NCBI GenBank assembly: GCA_036417435.1
Contig: CM070910.1
Location: 19,533,501-19,597,500, forward strand
Direction of reading: 5' to 3'
DNA length: 64,000 bases
Source of the DNA: Inia geoffrensis
Taxonomy: Eukaryota; Chordata; Mammalia; Artiodactyla; Iniidae
Shown here: one piece after another, positions 17,861-29,615 of the stretch
Layout: each line of letters begins with the position of its first letter
How positions within the stretch are numbered: position 1 is the stretch's first letter
Position numbers and translations under genes: made by a program
Notes under the pieces: generated by a model
Databases searched by the model: none
Seen by the model: the letters and a program-made list of their open reading frames with translations, nothing else
Told to the model about the DNA's origin: nothing

Positions 17861-18254
17861 TAAAGAAACACAACAAACAAAAACTTGACTATAGGAAGAG
17901 ATATTTCAGTCTGTTTTATTCCTGAATGGTGTTGCCTTTCTCTCTCATCTTCAGGTATGCCATTGGGTCCATAGATGTCTCAAGATCTGTTCTGTTCAGA
18001 TATCTAGCCCCTGTACCCACACTAGGGCCCTTTCCAGGAAAGCCATTCTCTACTGTGTTTACAGCACACTTATTTCATGTTAGGGGTAAGGTGGGGTGGA
18101 AGGAGGCAGGTGGGAAACCTTTCCTTCAACTCTTTTCCAAGTTGGCATCTCTCTATTCGTTACGTCTCCTCTTATAAGTCTTCCCTAACTACCTTCTTAT
18201 TCTTTCTCACAGCACCTGTTTCTTTCCTTATATCTCTTATTATAGTTTAAAATT
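17860..18254. other. Unique intron sequence
   Basis: No gene or confident repeat. The part from about 18170 ('taagtcttccctaactacct') resembles an L2 3' portion but is too short to be sure. Confidence 0.35.
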
Positions 18255-18640
18255 GCATTGGTTATGTTGGCTTGGACTCTGATTGCAAGTAATAGAAACT
18301 GAGTATGAACAGGCCTATAATAGAAATATTATTAACTCATATAACCAAATTAAAGAAGCATGGGGTCCAACCTCTTTCCTCACCTGCCCTCTAGTTTTCT
18401 CTCTCTTCCCCGTGCATTTGCTTTACTCAGGAACTTCATTTTCTGAAGCTAACTGACTCTGTCAAGCTAGATTCCCCACAGAGAGCTCCGGGCTTACATA
18501 CTTAGAACCAGAGAAGAAAAATATAATTTTCCCTTCCAGCTCTAGTTAGAAAAACCTGGGGGAAAGACTGAAATTCACCTTGCTGGAACCAATCACTCTT
18601 GCCAAGGAAGTGGGAGTACAGTGATGAGCATTTCCAACAA
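18255..18640 (+). repeat. Ancient interspersed repeat, family not named
   Basis: Carries 'gactctgattgcaagtaata' with later 'gaaccaatcactcttgccaa', a pattern I recognise from a common old mammalian repeat. I cannot assign the family without a search. Confidence 0.4.
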
Positions 18641-19038
18641 CAAACACTTCCTGGAGTTGAGAGGAAGAGCTCCGCCGCCCCCCCACCCCCACCCCAGAAA
18701 GCATGTACTGTTTCAGAGGCAGTTTGGAATGCAGTGGGCCACAGGTTAAGAGGAAACACAACAAGCACTTGCTTTAAAAAATAAGGGTTTGTTTTTCTGC
18801 TGTAAAAAGTTCATTGGTGGGTGGCAGTGGAAATGGGCCATAGCTCATGGATGTCAGGTGAGGTGTCATTGCATTTTCTTGGCTTTTCCCTCAAGGCAGC
18901 AGCTGCTGCTCTAATCATCACATATGCATTCAGTGGAACATGGGAGGAGTGGGAAGGATGGAAATGTCAGCCGTGGGTATCCCCATTTATCTAGAAAACA
19001 TTAACTTTGCCAGGATTCTCCCCACCCCTCAACATACA
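18640..19038. other. Unique intron sequence with a short C-rich tract
   Basis: No gene is recognised. A C-rich run lies at 18675-18698. Confidence 0.4.
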
Positions 19039-19040
19039 TA

Positions 19041-21429
19041 CAGGTATACCTTGTTTTATTGTACTTCACTTTATTGAGCTTTGCAGATATTACAATTTTT
19101 TTTCTTAAATTGAAGGTTTGTGGCAACCTTGTGTTGAGTAAGTCTTTAGGTGCCATTTTTCAACAGCATTCGCTCACTTCATGTCTCTGTGTCACATTTT
19201 GGTAATTCTTGCAATATTTCAAACTTTTTCATTATCATTATATTTTTTCTGGTGACCTGTAGTCAGTGATCTTTGGTATTACTATTGTAATTGTTTTAGG
19301 GTGCCACTGACAGTGCCCATATACGACAGCAAACTTAATGCTTAATGGATAAATGTTTGTGTTCTGACTGTTCCACCGACCTGGCCATCCTGCCCTACCT
19401 TAACCCTCTCAGGCCTCCCTATTCCTTGGGACACAGCAATATTGAAATTAAGCCAGTTACTAACCCTACAATGGCCTGGAAGTGTTCCAATAAAAGGAAG
19501 AGACACATTTCTCATTTTAAATCAAAAGCTAGAAATGATTAAACTTAATGAGGAGGCCATGTTGAAAGCCAAGACAGGCCAAAAGCTAGGCCTCTTGCAT
19601 CAGTTAGTCAGGTTGTGACTGCAAAGGAAAAGTTCTTGAAGGAAATGAAAAATGCTACTCCAGTGAACACATGCATTATCAGATAGTGAAGGAGCCTTAT
19701 TGCTGAAACAAAGAAAGTTTTTGTGGTTTGGATAAATCAAACCAGCCACAATATTCCCTTAAGCCAAAGCCTAATCCAGAGAAAGGCCCTCACTCTCTTC
19801 AATTCAGTGATGACTGAGAGAGGTGAGGAAGCTGCAGAAGAAAAGTTTGAAGTTAGCAGAAGTTGGTTCATGAGATTTGAAGAAAGACGCCACCTCCATC
19901 ACATAAAAGTGCAGGGTGAGCAACAAGTGCTGATGGAGAAGATGCAGCAAGTTATCCAGAGACCTAGGAAGATAATTAATGAAGGTGGCTACACTAAATC
20001 AGATTTTCAGTGTAGCCTTCTACTGGAAGAAGATGCCATCTAGGACTTTCATAGCTAAAGAGGAGAAGTCAATGCCTGGCTTCAAATCTTCAAAAGACAG
20101 ACTGACTCTTTTGCTAGGGGTTAATGCAGCAGGTGACTTGAAATTGAAGCCAATGCTCATTTACCATTCTGAAAATCCTAGGGACCTTAAGAATTATGCT
20201 AAAATGACTCTGCCTGTGCTCTATAAATGGAACAAGAAACCCTGGATGACAGCACATTTGTTTACAACATAGTTTATGGAATATATTAAGCCCACTCTTG
20301 AGACGTACTGCTCAGAAAAAAAGATTTCTTTCAAAATATTACTGCTCATTGACAATGCACTTTGGTTACCCAAGAGCTCCAATGGCGATGTAAAATGAGA
20401 TTAATGTTTTCATGCCTGCAAACACAACATCCATTCTGTAGCCTATGGATCAAGGAGTAATTTTGACTTTCAAGTCTTATTATTTAAGAAATACAATTCA
20501 TAAGGCTACAGCTACTGTAGATAGTGATTCCTCTGATGGATCTGGGCAAAGTCAATTGCAAACCTTCTGGGAAGGATTCACTGCTCTAGATGCCATTAAG
20601 AACATTTGTGATTCATGGGAAGAGGTAAAAATATCAACATTAACAGCAGTTTGGAAGAAGTTGATTCCAAGCCCCGTGGATGACTTTGAAGGGTTCAAGA
20701 CTTCAGTGGAGGAAGTAAATGCAAATGTGGTGGAAATAACAAGAGAACTAGAATTAGAAGTGGAACCTGAAGATGTGACTGAATTGCTGCAATCTCATGT
20801 TAAAACTTTCACCATGAGGATCTGTTTCTTATGGATAAACAAAGAAAGTGGTTTCCTGAGATAGAATCTACTCCTGGTGAAGATTGTTGAAATGACAACA
20901 AAAGATTTAGAATATTACATAAACTTAATTGATAAAGCAGCAGCAGGGCTTGAGAGGATTGGCTCCAATTTTCAAAGAAGTTCTGTTATGGGTAAAATGC
21001 TATCAAATAGCACTGTATGCTACAGAAAAATTGTTCATGAAAGGAAGAGTCAATTGATGTGAGAAATTTCACTGTTGTCTTATTTTAAGAAATTGCCACA
21101 GTCACCCCAGCCTTCAGCCACCACCGCCCTGATCAGTCAGCAGCCATCCGCATCGAGGCAAGACCCTCCACCAGCACAAAGATTATGACTCGCTGAAGAC
21201 ACAGATGATGGTCAGCATTTTTTAGCAATAAAGTATTTTTAAGTTAAGGTATTTAAATTGCTTTTTAAGATATAATACTAATTGCACACTTAATAGACTA
21301 CAACATAGTGTAAACATATCTTTATATGCACTGGAAAATAAAAAAAATTCATGTGATTTGCTTTATTGTGATATTTACTTTATTTTGATAGTCTGGAACT
21401 GAATTGGCAGTGTCTCTGAGGTATGCCAA
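19041..21429 (+). mobile_element. Tigger1 DNA transposon, near full length
   Basis: About 2.39 kb, close to the 2.4-kb consensus, with both ends intact. It starts CAGGTATACCTTGTTTTATT and ends ...TCTGAGGTATGCC, the reverse complement of the start. It is flanked by the expected TA duplication (19039-19040 and 21430-21431). The tc1/pogo-like element is in the sense orientation of EPM2A. It is immobile: the transposase is interrupted by many stops and frameshifts. Confidence 0.93.
19500..21062 (+). pseudogene. Tigger1 transposase remnant (pogo family)
   Basis: Three consecutive fragments in shifted frames. The CENP-B-like DNA-binding part has [18 protein letters not shown] and [11 protein letters not shown] (19723-20043). 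The DDE catalytic part begins at 19979-20272 with [13 protein letters not shown] and [14 protein letters not shown], then LLIDNA at about 20341, then [13 protein letters not shown] (20445-20864). The first catalytic Asp, normally in a DET motif just before the AFYW box, seems to be removed by a 9-base in-frame deletion near 20010. The remaining two Asp residues are visible. Confidence 0.85.
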
Positions 21430-21659
21430 TACTTCTTTTCATGTTTAGAATTGGACAGAACAGTTGTGCTGGGCTACCTCTACTGCAGAAGAGACTGGAA
21501 AAGTACATTATTTAGCCTAGCACATTGCTGCCCTGAGGAAAATTGGGATTCTATTTACCAAGAATAAGGAGAATTGATTTTAGGTAGGCAATTAACAATG
21601 TCTGCTACATTTTAAACAAAAGATATCAGCTACAATATTTATTTGTTTAATGTATACAT

Positions 21660-21782
21660 TTCCACCAGACTGTGAGCTCTATGAGGGTAGGAACTATGTC
21701 TGCTTTATTCACTCTTTTATATCCTGCAATTGTAATTGGCACATAGTAGCTGCTCAATAAATATTGGTTGAATGAGTGAAGC
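21660..21782 (+). repeat. L2 3' end
   Basis: Typical L2 tail: 'gactgtgagctctatgaggg', then 'ggcacatagtagctgctcaa', then 'taaatattggttgaatgagt'. Confidence 0.85.
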
Positions 21783-21799
21783 ACAAACAGAAAGATCAA

Positions 21800-21965
21800 A
21801 GTTTTTCTTAAGTATCTATCATGTGCTAATTACTTCTTAGGTGCTTTCAACTAAATTACCCTTTGTTCTCCCCAACTACGCTGTGAGGAGGAAGAAATTC
21901 AATTGCCTCTTACACAGATGAAGAGACTGAGGCTTTCTGCAGGGTCTAATCCACAATCTGCTATT
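21800..21965 (+). repeat. MIR
   Basis: Contains 'atctatcatgtgctaattac' and 'cacagatgaagagactgagg', matching MIR in sense orientation. Confidence 0.7.
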
Positions 21966-22289
21966 AACCTCATCCAGTGAAATTTTTTTTTCAGATATTG
22001 TATTTTTCTTCTCTGAAAGTTTCATTCATACTCTTTTGCATATTTTCCTTTTGTTCTTACTTAGTTTATGTTTTTCTTTAAATTCTTGGCCACACTGAAA
22101 TTATAGCTAGAGTCCATATCTTCTAGTCCCCTTATATTTGTTTTATATTTGGGTCTGATTTCTACTGACTAATTTTCCTATTGGTTATTAATAATACTTC
22201 TCTGCTTCTTTTCATGCCTTTCCCCCTAATATAATGGAGCTTTATTTTTGGATTTTATTTTTACACATTTTGGACCATACTACATGTAT

Positions 22290-23440
22290 TTTTAAAATGT
22301 TAACTGTATTTGGAATGGTTTTAGCTTTACAGAAAAGTTGCAAAGATAGGGCAGAGTTCCCATACACTCCCCACCCACTCTTCAATTGTTAACGTTTTAT
22401 ATTAGTATGGTATACCTGTCAAAATTAATTAACCAGTGTTGATACATCATTATTAACTAGGGTCTGTACTTCATTCATATTTTTTTTTTAAACTAACATA
22501 CCTTTCCTCTTCCAGGACCCTATCCACAATACCACATTATGTTTTAGTCATCATGGCTGTTTTTGTTTCTCAGATTTCAGTTGTTTTTGAGATGACCTTG
22601 ACAGTTTTAAGGAACTCATCAAGTATTTTGTAGAATGTTCCTCAACTGGAATTTTTATGGCGTTTTTCTCATGATTAGACTGGGGTTGTGGGCTTTTGGG
22701 AAGAAGATCATAGAGGTAAATTGCCTTTCTTATCACATCATATCAAGGGTACATACTTTGAACATGATTTACCACTGTTGATAATCACCTTGATCACCTG
22801 GCTGAGGTAAGTTGTCTATTAGTCTTCTCCCCTGTAAAGTTACTCTTTCCCCCTCTCTTTCAATACTGTACTCTTCGGAAAGAATTCATTATGCACAGGC
22901 TATATTTTAGAAGTGGGGAGTTATGTTCCACCCCCTTAAGGATGGGCTATCTACATAAATTATTTGGAATCCATCTGCATGCAGGATTTGTCTCCTCCAA
23001 TTTTTTATTTATTCAATCCCTTTGATTTTGGTATGGATTCGTAGATATTTATTTTATACTTTGGGTTATAATCTCAGTATTTATTTTTTTATTGAGGTAT
23101 AATTGACATTTAACATTATATTAGTTTCAAGTATACAATATAATGATTCAATATTTGTATATATTGCAAAGTGATCACCACGGTAAGTCTAGTTAACATT
23201 TGTCACCATACGTGGTTACAAAATTTATCTTGTGATGACAGCTTTTAAGATCTGCTTTCTTAGTAACTTTCAGATATGCAATATGGTATTATTAACTATA
23301 GTCACCATGCTGTACATTACATCCCCATGACTTGTTTATTTTATAACTGGAATTTGTATCTTTTGACCCCCTTCATCCATTTTGCCCACCCTCCCACCCA
23401 TCCGCTACCCCCACCTCTAGTATTTTATTTATTTTGTTGC
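22290..23440 (-). repeat. Old L1 (L1M) 3'UTR sequence
   Basis: Two adjoining L1M 3' portions in antisense: 'ctttacagaaaagttgcaaa' with 'catgattagactggggttgt' and 'tttggaatccatctgc' (22330-22990), then 'ttgaggtataattgacattt' with 'ccatgctgtacattacatcc' (23092-23330). They may be one element with a long 3'UTR or two. Confidence 0.65.
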
Positions 23441-23780
23441 TCAGTTTGATCCAGCTTTGGCCACTGAGAGCTGTTTCAGTGGCTCCCGTGGCTCTTTGAG
23501 CTGCTCGCATCATTGTGTATGTGGTTTGTTTCTTTGTTTGTTCAACTTGAGCACTTCCTTACTTTCTGGTACTGCGAAGTACTCCAGGCTCATCTTTTGT
23601 ATTTCCTGCCCTCATGCTAAAATCAGCCATTTTTCCAAAGAGTTCCGGTTTGTTTTATTGTAAAATGGTATTAGAAACCAAGATCTGGGCACTGAGTATG
23701 CTCCTTGCTTCCAGGGTATTGCTGCTTGTAGGCCCTCTTAGCCAACAGAACAAAGAAATAAGTATGTGTATATATGGGGA
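23440..23780. other. Unclear intron sequence between L1 fragments
   Basis: No gene. It may belong to the surrounding old L1. Confidence 0.3.
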
Positions 23781-24223
23781 ACAGATATACAGTTTGTAAT
23801 ATAAAGTTTTATGGGTTTTGGCAAATGCACAGTTGCATATCATCCACCATTATAATATCATATAAAATAGTTTCAAAATTCCCTTGTTTTTTGTCTATTC
23901 AAGCCTCCCCCATCCTCAAACTTCTGGTAGCCACTGATCTGTTTACCATCTCTATAGTTTTGCTTTTTCCAGAATGTCAAATAATTAGAATCATTCAGTG
24001 TGTAGGCTTTTCAGACTGGCTTCTTTCACTTAGTAATATGCATTTAGGATCTACCCATGTCTTTCTGTGGCTTGTTAGATGATTTATTTTTATTGCTGCA
24101 TAATATTCCATTTTGTGGACACATCATAGTTTTTTTATCCATTGTCTTATTGAAGGATATCTTGGTTGCTTCCAGGGTTGGTGATTATGAATAAAGCTGC
24201 TATAAACATTGATGTGCAAGTTT

Positions 24224-24482
24224 TTTTTTTTTTTTTTTGGTGTCTTTCACATTTTTAAAAATTGAAGTATAGTTGATTTAAAATGCTGTGTTAGTTTCTG
24301 GTATACAGCAAAGTGATTCAGCCACATATATATATATATACGAATATATATATATATTCTTTTTCATATTATTTTCCATTATGGTTTATTACAGGATATT
24401 GAATTATTGAATATATTGATAGTTCCCTGTGCCGTAAAATAGGACCTTGTTGTTTATCCATTCTATATATAATAGTTTGTGA
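24224..24482 (-). mobile_element. 5'-truncated L1 3' end nested in L1M
   Basis: Begins with a poly(T) and runs 'aaattgaagtatagttgatt' then 'tgctgtgttagtttctggta', a cetartiodactyl L1 3'UTR, and includes an AT dinucleotide run (24325-24355). The flanks repeat ATTGATGTGCAAGTTTTT (from 24208 and from 24483), a long target duplication. Confidence 0.85.
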
Positions 24483-24885
24483 TTGATGTGCAAGTTTTTA
24501 CATAAACCTGAAGTTTTCAGATCAGTTGGATAAATATCTAGGAGTGGATTTGCTGGATCATATGATAAGACTATATTTATCTTTGTAATAAACTGCCAAA
24601 CCATCATCCAAAGTGGCCATAACATTTTTCATTCCCACCAGCAATAAATGAGAGTTCCTGTTGCTCCACATTCTCATCATATGGTTTTGTTCATTTTGGG
24701 GAGTTTAACTATTCTAATAGGTGTGTCATGGTATCTCACTGCTTTAATTTGCAGTGCTCTAAAAATAAATTATGTTGAGCATCTTTGTATATACTTATTT
24801 GCCATCTGTATAACTTCTTTAATTGGATGTCTGCTCAGTTCTTTATTTTTTAGTTGGGTTGTTTGTTTTCTTATTACTGATTTTT

Positions 24886-25090
24886 TTTTTTTTTTGCGGT
24901 ACGTGGGCCTCTCACTGCTATGGCCTCTCCCGTTGACGAGCGCAGGCTCTGGACGCGCAGGCTCAGCGGCCATGGCTCACGGGCCCAGCCGCTCCATGGC
25001 ATGTGGGATCTTCCCGGACCGGGGCACGAACCCATGTCCCCTGCAGTCTGGCAGGCGGACTCTCAACCACTGCGCCACCAGGGAAGCCCC
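24886..25090 (-). mobile_element. CHR-type SINE
   Basis: Poly(T), CHR body, ending 'ccagggaagccccc'. The 16-bp target duplication CTTATTACTGATTTTT occurs at 24870-24885 and 25091-25106. Confidence 0.93.
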
Positions 25091-26099
25091 CTTATTACTG
25101 ATTTTTAAGAATTCTTTGTGTATCTCAGATACAAACTCTTAAGAGATATGTTATTTGCAAACATTTCCTCCCGGTCTATGACTTGTCTTTTTATTCTCTC
25201 AACAGTGTCTTTTATAATGTAAAACTTTTGATTTTAATAGAGTCCCATTTACCATGTTTTTCTTTCATGGATTGTGCTTGTGGTTTTGAATAAACAACTC
25301 TTCCCCAAATCCAAGGTCATCTAGATTTTCTCATATGTTATCTTCTAGAAGTTTTGTAATTTTGCATTTTATATGTAGGTCTGTAATCCATTTTGTGTTA
25401 ATTTTTATGTGTGGTGTAAAGTCTGTATCTAGGTCTTTTTTTTTTTTCTGCATATGGGTGTCCAATTTTTCCAGCACCATTTGTTGAAAATACTGTTCTG
25501 TCTATTTTGAATTGCCTTAATCAAAAATAGGTTGACTAGAGTTGCATAGGTCTATTTCTTGGCTCTTTATTTGGTTCCACTAATCTGTGTCTATTCTCGC
25601 ACCAGTGACACACTGTGTGGATTACTGTAGCTTAATACTAATCTTGAAATAGTGTAGTGTGTGTCCCCCAAGTTTGTTCCTCTTCAGTATCATGTTGGCT
25701 TTTCTTGGTCTTTTGCCTTTTCGTATACATTTTAGAATCGATTTGTTGAATCTACAAAATGCCTTGCTATAATTTTGATTAGGGTTGCATTGAATCTATA
25801 GATCAAGTTCAGAAGAATTGACATATTAATACTATTGAGTTTTTCAATCTGTGAACATGGAGTATATCTCCATTTAATTAGGTCTTTGATTTCTTTTATC
25901 AAAGTGTTTTGTAGTTTCCATATACAGATCCTGTACATGTTTCATTAGATTTATACATAAGTTTTTTTAAATGGGGGGGGTGCTATTTTTAATGGTGTAT
26001 TTAAAAATTTTTAAATTTCAATTGTTCATTGATGGTATTTAGGAAATAAATCAACTTTTATATATCCATTGATTTTTGTTTGAATTGTAGACATTGTAG

Positions 26100-27150
26100 T
26101 TTTACATTGTTTCAAAGAAAGTTTGGGATTTTTTTTATGGCAGTTAAGTTATTTATGGATTAGCTTGTTCCTTTTGAGGTTTATTTTGAAGGTTTATAAG
26201 AGCATAACTGCAGTAGCTTTTACTGTAGGGCTAGCTTAGCCCCACTACTAAGCAATGATCCTTCTGTGTTCTCTGCTGGATGCTTCACATATTAAACAAG
26301 ATCTTCCCACTCTATCTGGTGGAAACTCAAATGTTTCCCAGCTCTGTGTGAGCTCTGCCAATTCTTTGCCTTACAATTTTCAGAAATTGTTCTTTTCTTG
26401 TCATTTGTCCTTTGTATGGCTCTGTCAAATTCCAACTTATGCATCCACAGACAGGCATGAAACCAAAGAACCTAAGAGACCTTTATGAAGATTTTTAAAA
26501 ATTAATTAATTTGTTTGTTTTTATTTTTGGCTGTGTTGGTTCTTTGTTGCTGCACACAGGTGGGCTTTCTCTAGCTCAGGCGAGTGGGGGCTACTCTTCG
26601 ATGAGGTGTGCGGGCTTCTCACTACGGTGGCTTCTCTTGTTGCAGAGCACGGGCTCTAGGTGCGCAGGCTTCAGTAGTTGTAGCACTTGGGCTCAGTAGT
26701 TGTGGCTCGCGGGCTTAGTTGCTCTGCGGCATGTGGGATCTTCCCGGGCCAGGGATCAAACCAGTGTCCCCTTCATTGGCAGGTGGATTCTTAACCATTG
26801 TGCCACCAGGGAAGCCCGAGACCTTTATGAAGATTTATGGACCTCTTTGTATGGCTTTCTCATCTCTAGAATTTGACCCTACAAATTCTAATTGCTTCAT
26901 TCTCCCAAATTTGTATTTCTAGTTCCTCGATCAGTGACACCATTGGGTTCTCTTTGGGATTCCATCCCTGTGTCATGGTTCAGAAATTCTCTACAGGCAG
27001 AAATCTGTGGCATTCATACTGTTCACTTTGTTTTTCTTTTCTCAGAGATTTCACTCCTGCACTGCCTTTTGTTCAACATCTCAAAACCGTTGTTTCATAT
27101 ATTTTGCCATTTTTCTAGTTGTTGCTTTTATAGGCAGGAGAAGTCTGACT
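26100..27150 (-). repeat. Old L1M-like sequence, tentative, split by a SINE
   Basis: The stretch with 'gggctagcttagccccacta' and 'gctctgtgtgagctctgcca' looks like the 5' region of an old L1 read antisense. It is interrupted by the SINE at 26495-26817. Family unassigned. Confidence 0.35.
26495..26817 (-). mobile_element. CHR-type SINE, older long form
   Basis: A longer, more diverged CHR variant with repeated 'cagtagttgtagcacttggg' and 'tcagtagttgtggctcgcgg' units. It is flanked by a perfect 19-bp target duplication GAGACCTTTATGAAGATTT at 26476-26494 and 26818-26836. Confidence 0.92.
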
Positions 27151-27244
27151 GAGTTTTAAAAGTTTACTGTTAGATATTTTTATAGCATATTATTAAAAAA
27201 TTTTGTGAAATGGCAATTCCTGATTTTGTTATTTAATTTATTTC

Positions 27245-27320
27245 TAATATATTTATGTATGTGTGTATATATGTATATATGTGGATACACACACAGACAC
27301 ACACATATATGTATAGTCTA
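27245..27320. repeat. TG/TA-rich simple repeat
   Basis: Mixed tatgtgtgtatatatg and acacacacag units, about 70 bases. Confidence 0.7.
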
Positions 27321-27518
27321 ACCTATATCTTTCTTGTTAATATTAGGTTATTTTATTTGGTAATAGCTTCTTTCATGCTGAAGATCCTTAACTCTTTAAT
27401 TATAAGCTGACATTAAATTCTGTTTCCACTCATTTACACTCTGAATTAGGCATCCTAGTCTTAGATTTTAATGGCCATAAATTCAACATTCAAATTATCA
27501 CTATTTCTTACCACTTTT

Positions 27519-27716
27519 TTTTGTGTGTTACGCGGGCCTCTCACTGTTGTGGCCTCTCCCGTTGCGGAGCACAGGCTCCGGACGCGCAGGCTCAGTGGCC
27601 ATGGCTCACGGGCCCAGCCGCTCCACGGCATGTGGGATCTTCGCAGACTGGGGCACGAACTCATGTCCCCTGCATTGGCAGGTGGACTCTCAACCACTGT
27701 GCCACCAGGGAAGCCC
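27519..27716 (-). mobile_element. CHR-type SINE
   Basis: CHR body ending in 'ccagggaagccc'. Only a short T tract remains. The flanks TCTTACCACTTTTT (about 27506) and TCTTACTCCACTTTT (about 27717) look like a target duplication changed by a small indel. Confidence 0.88.
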
Positions 27717-27905
27717 TCTTACTCCACTTTTATCCCTCTGCAAAAACTGTAATTTGTCTTCATTTCATATTACCTTTCATGCCACTACAAAGATTGTGTT
27801 AGAGTAGAATTGACACGTTAAATTTTCTAATCCTTAAATAATCTATTATTATAATTTAAGAAGATTAAGCAAATCAACATGCAACTTTATGTTTTTAAGA
27901 TAATG

Positions 27906-28318
27906 TATTAGTTTGCTAGGGCTGCCATAACAAACTGTCACAGACTGGATGGGTTAAACAACAGAAATTTATTATTTCACAGTTCTGGAGGTTAGAAGTC
28001 CAAAATCAAAGTGTCAGCAGGATTTGTTTCTTCTGAGGCCTGTGAGGGAAAGATCTGTTCTAGATCTCTCTCCTCAGCTTGCAGATGGTTTTCTCCTCCC
28101 TGTGTCTTCACATCACCTTCTCTCTATGTGCCTCTCTGTCCAAATTTCCTCTTTTTATGAGGATACCCGCCATATTAGAATAGAGTCCACCGCAATGGCC
28201 TCATTTTAACTTTATTACCACTGTAAAGACTCTCCAAATAAGGTCACACTGAAGAACTGGGAATTGATTAGGGCTTCAACCTGTGAATTCCGGGGGACAC
28301 ATTTCAACCGATACCAAT
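27906..28318 (-). repeat. MLT1 solo LTR (ERVL-MaLR)
   Basis: Antisense MLT1: 'ttagtttgctagggctgcca', 'acagaaatttattatttcac', 'tcacagttctggaggttaga', and at the far end 'aggtcacactgaagaactgg' and 'gcttcaacctgtgaattccg'. It is one LTR with no internal viral genes. Confidence 0.88.
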
Positions 28319-28319
28319 A

Positions 28320-28480
28320 GCAAATCTCTTCCAATATTTATTTAATTCATCAAATTGTTCTTTACATTCTAAATTATTAAAGAAGGTTATCATTTGCCTT
28401 TGGGTAGAAAAACTTACCCTAGAGCTACTTCACTGTTATCTGTATTCTAGATAAAAACATCTATTTGGAAGGCAATATAG
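28320..28480. other. Unique intron sequence
   Basis: Nothing recognised. Confidence 0.35.
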
Positions 28481-28484
28481 AGGG

Positions 28485-28690
28485 ACACCATAGTATAAAG
28501 AACAAATGTTTGCAATAAGGTAAACCCAGATTAGACTCCAGGTTCTGCCATAGACTTGTTGTATAACCTTACATGAATTACTTAACCTCATGAGTTTGTT
28601 TCTTTCTTTCTAAAAAGGGATGATTAACAACCACACCAGGGTTGTTGTGAGGACTAGTTTGTAAGGTGTCTAGAACAAGGTAGTAGGTAT
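28485..28690 (-). repeat. MIR
   Basis: Antisense MIR: 'tccaggttctgccatagact', 'attacttaacctcatgag', 'ccagggttgttgtgaggact' and 'gtaaggtgtctagaacaagg'. Confidence 0.75.
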
Positions 28691-29266
28691 AACTTTAAGA
28701 TAGCCAGCAGTTTCTGGCAGCTGAATTACCTCTGCCTTTCCATTTTTACTAAGATGAAATTTCTTGACCTTAAAGACAGTTTATGTTCACAGAGGCATCA
28801 GTTTTATGTAATATTGGACTATTCCATACACTGACCCCAAACTATACCAGTGTTCCAGTATATCCTAGACCATGCTGCAAACTCTTGAAAATTACTTGCA
28901 TTGCCCATTTCTACTTGTGCTTCTGCTCTGACTGTGCTACGCCTTGGTGAAGACTGTGTTTGACTCTGCTTACTACACTCAAACTATCAAAGGAATCATT
29001 AAAAAGGGAATATAAACTGGTACCTGGTAGAGAGTTACATGAGATAGCTTAATGAAATAGTTATGAAAGACAAGTATAAATAAAACTTTGAAGAGTGACG
29101 CATTAAATGGTCAAGAGAAATATTCATTTTGACAATAGTTTATTACTATTGAATGAAAAATGCTACTCACTTAAAATTACAATAGGTTTAATTTTACTGT
29201 TCTTGATCACCTGAAACCATCCAAGGAAACCTGAATCTATGTTGAACCATAACATCATCAAATTAA
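28690..29266. other. Unique intron sequence
   Basis: No gene or repeat recognised. Confidence 0.4.
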
Positions 29267-29280
29267 CCCTCCTTATTTTT

Positions 29281-29483
29281 TATTTTTTATTTTTCGGTAC
29301 GCAGGCCTCTCACTGTTGTGGCCCCTCCCGCTGCGGAGCACAGACTCCGGACGCGCAGGCTCAGCGGCCATGGCTCACGGGCCCAGCCGCTCCGCGGCAG
29401 GTGGGATCCTCCCGGACTGGGCACGAACCCGTGTCCACTGCATCGGCAGGCGGACTCTCAACCACTGCGCCACCAGGGAAGCC
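29281..29483 (-). mobile_element. CHR-type SINE, young copy
   Basis: Many CpG sites are preserved in the body (for example 'ccgctgcggagc' and 'ccggacgcgcagg'), which suggests a recent insertion. The target duplication CCCTCCTTATTTTT occurs at 29267-29280 and 29484-29497. Confidence 0.94.
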
Positions 29484-29499
29484 CCCTCCTTATTTTTTG

Positions 29500-29615
29500 A
29501 TGGAGAAAGTGGGGCCCAGAGAGGTTAAGCTCACACACTGCTAGCCTGTGGGAAACACGGGGCTAGAAGGCTGGTGTCATGATTTAGCACTTTTCCTTCC
29601 AGATTAGATTACATC
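29500..29615 (+). repeat. MIR fragment
   Basis: 'gtggggcccagagaggttaa' followed by 'cacacactgctagcctgtgg' is MIR sense sequence, immediately beside the CHR SINE. Confidence 0.7.

Larger units (their letters stand above)
23780..26100 (-). repeat. Old L1 (L1M) ORF2 end and 3'UTR, carrying two younger insertions
   Basis: Antisense ORF2 C-terminal half and 3'UTR, recognisable by 'tgctgcataatattccattt', 'gtggatttgctggatcatat', 'ttttccagcaccatttgttg' and 'ggttgcattgaatctataga'. It is interrupted by a younger L1 3' end (24224-24482) and a CHR SINE (24886-25090), each with its own target duplication. The reading frame is destroyed. Confidence 0.75.

Noticed and set aside
19723..21062. A domesticated Tigger-derived gene (TIGD/JRK type)
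   Set aside because: The transposase is split across frames with many stops and appears to have lost a catalytic residue; the termini and TA sites mark a plain transposon copy.
27906..28318. Possible endogenous retrovirus
   Set aside because: Only a solo MLT1 LTR is present here and at 50820-51205; no gag, pol or env sequence is seen nearby.
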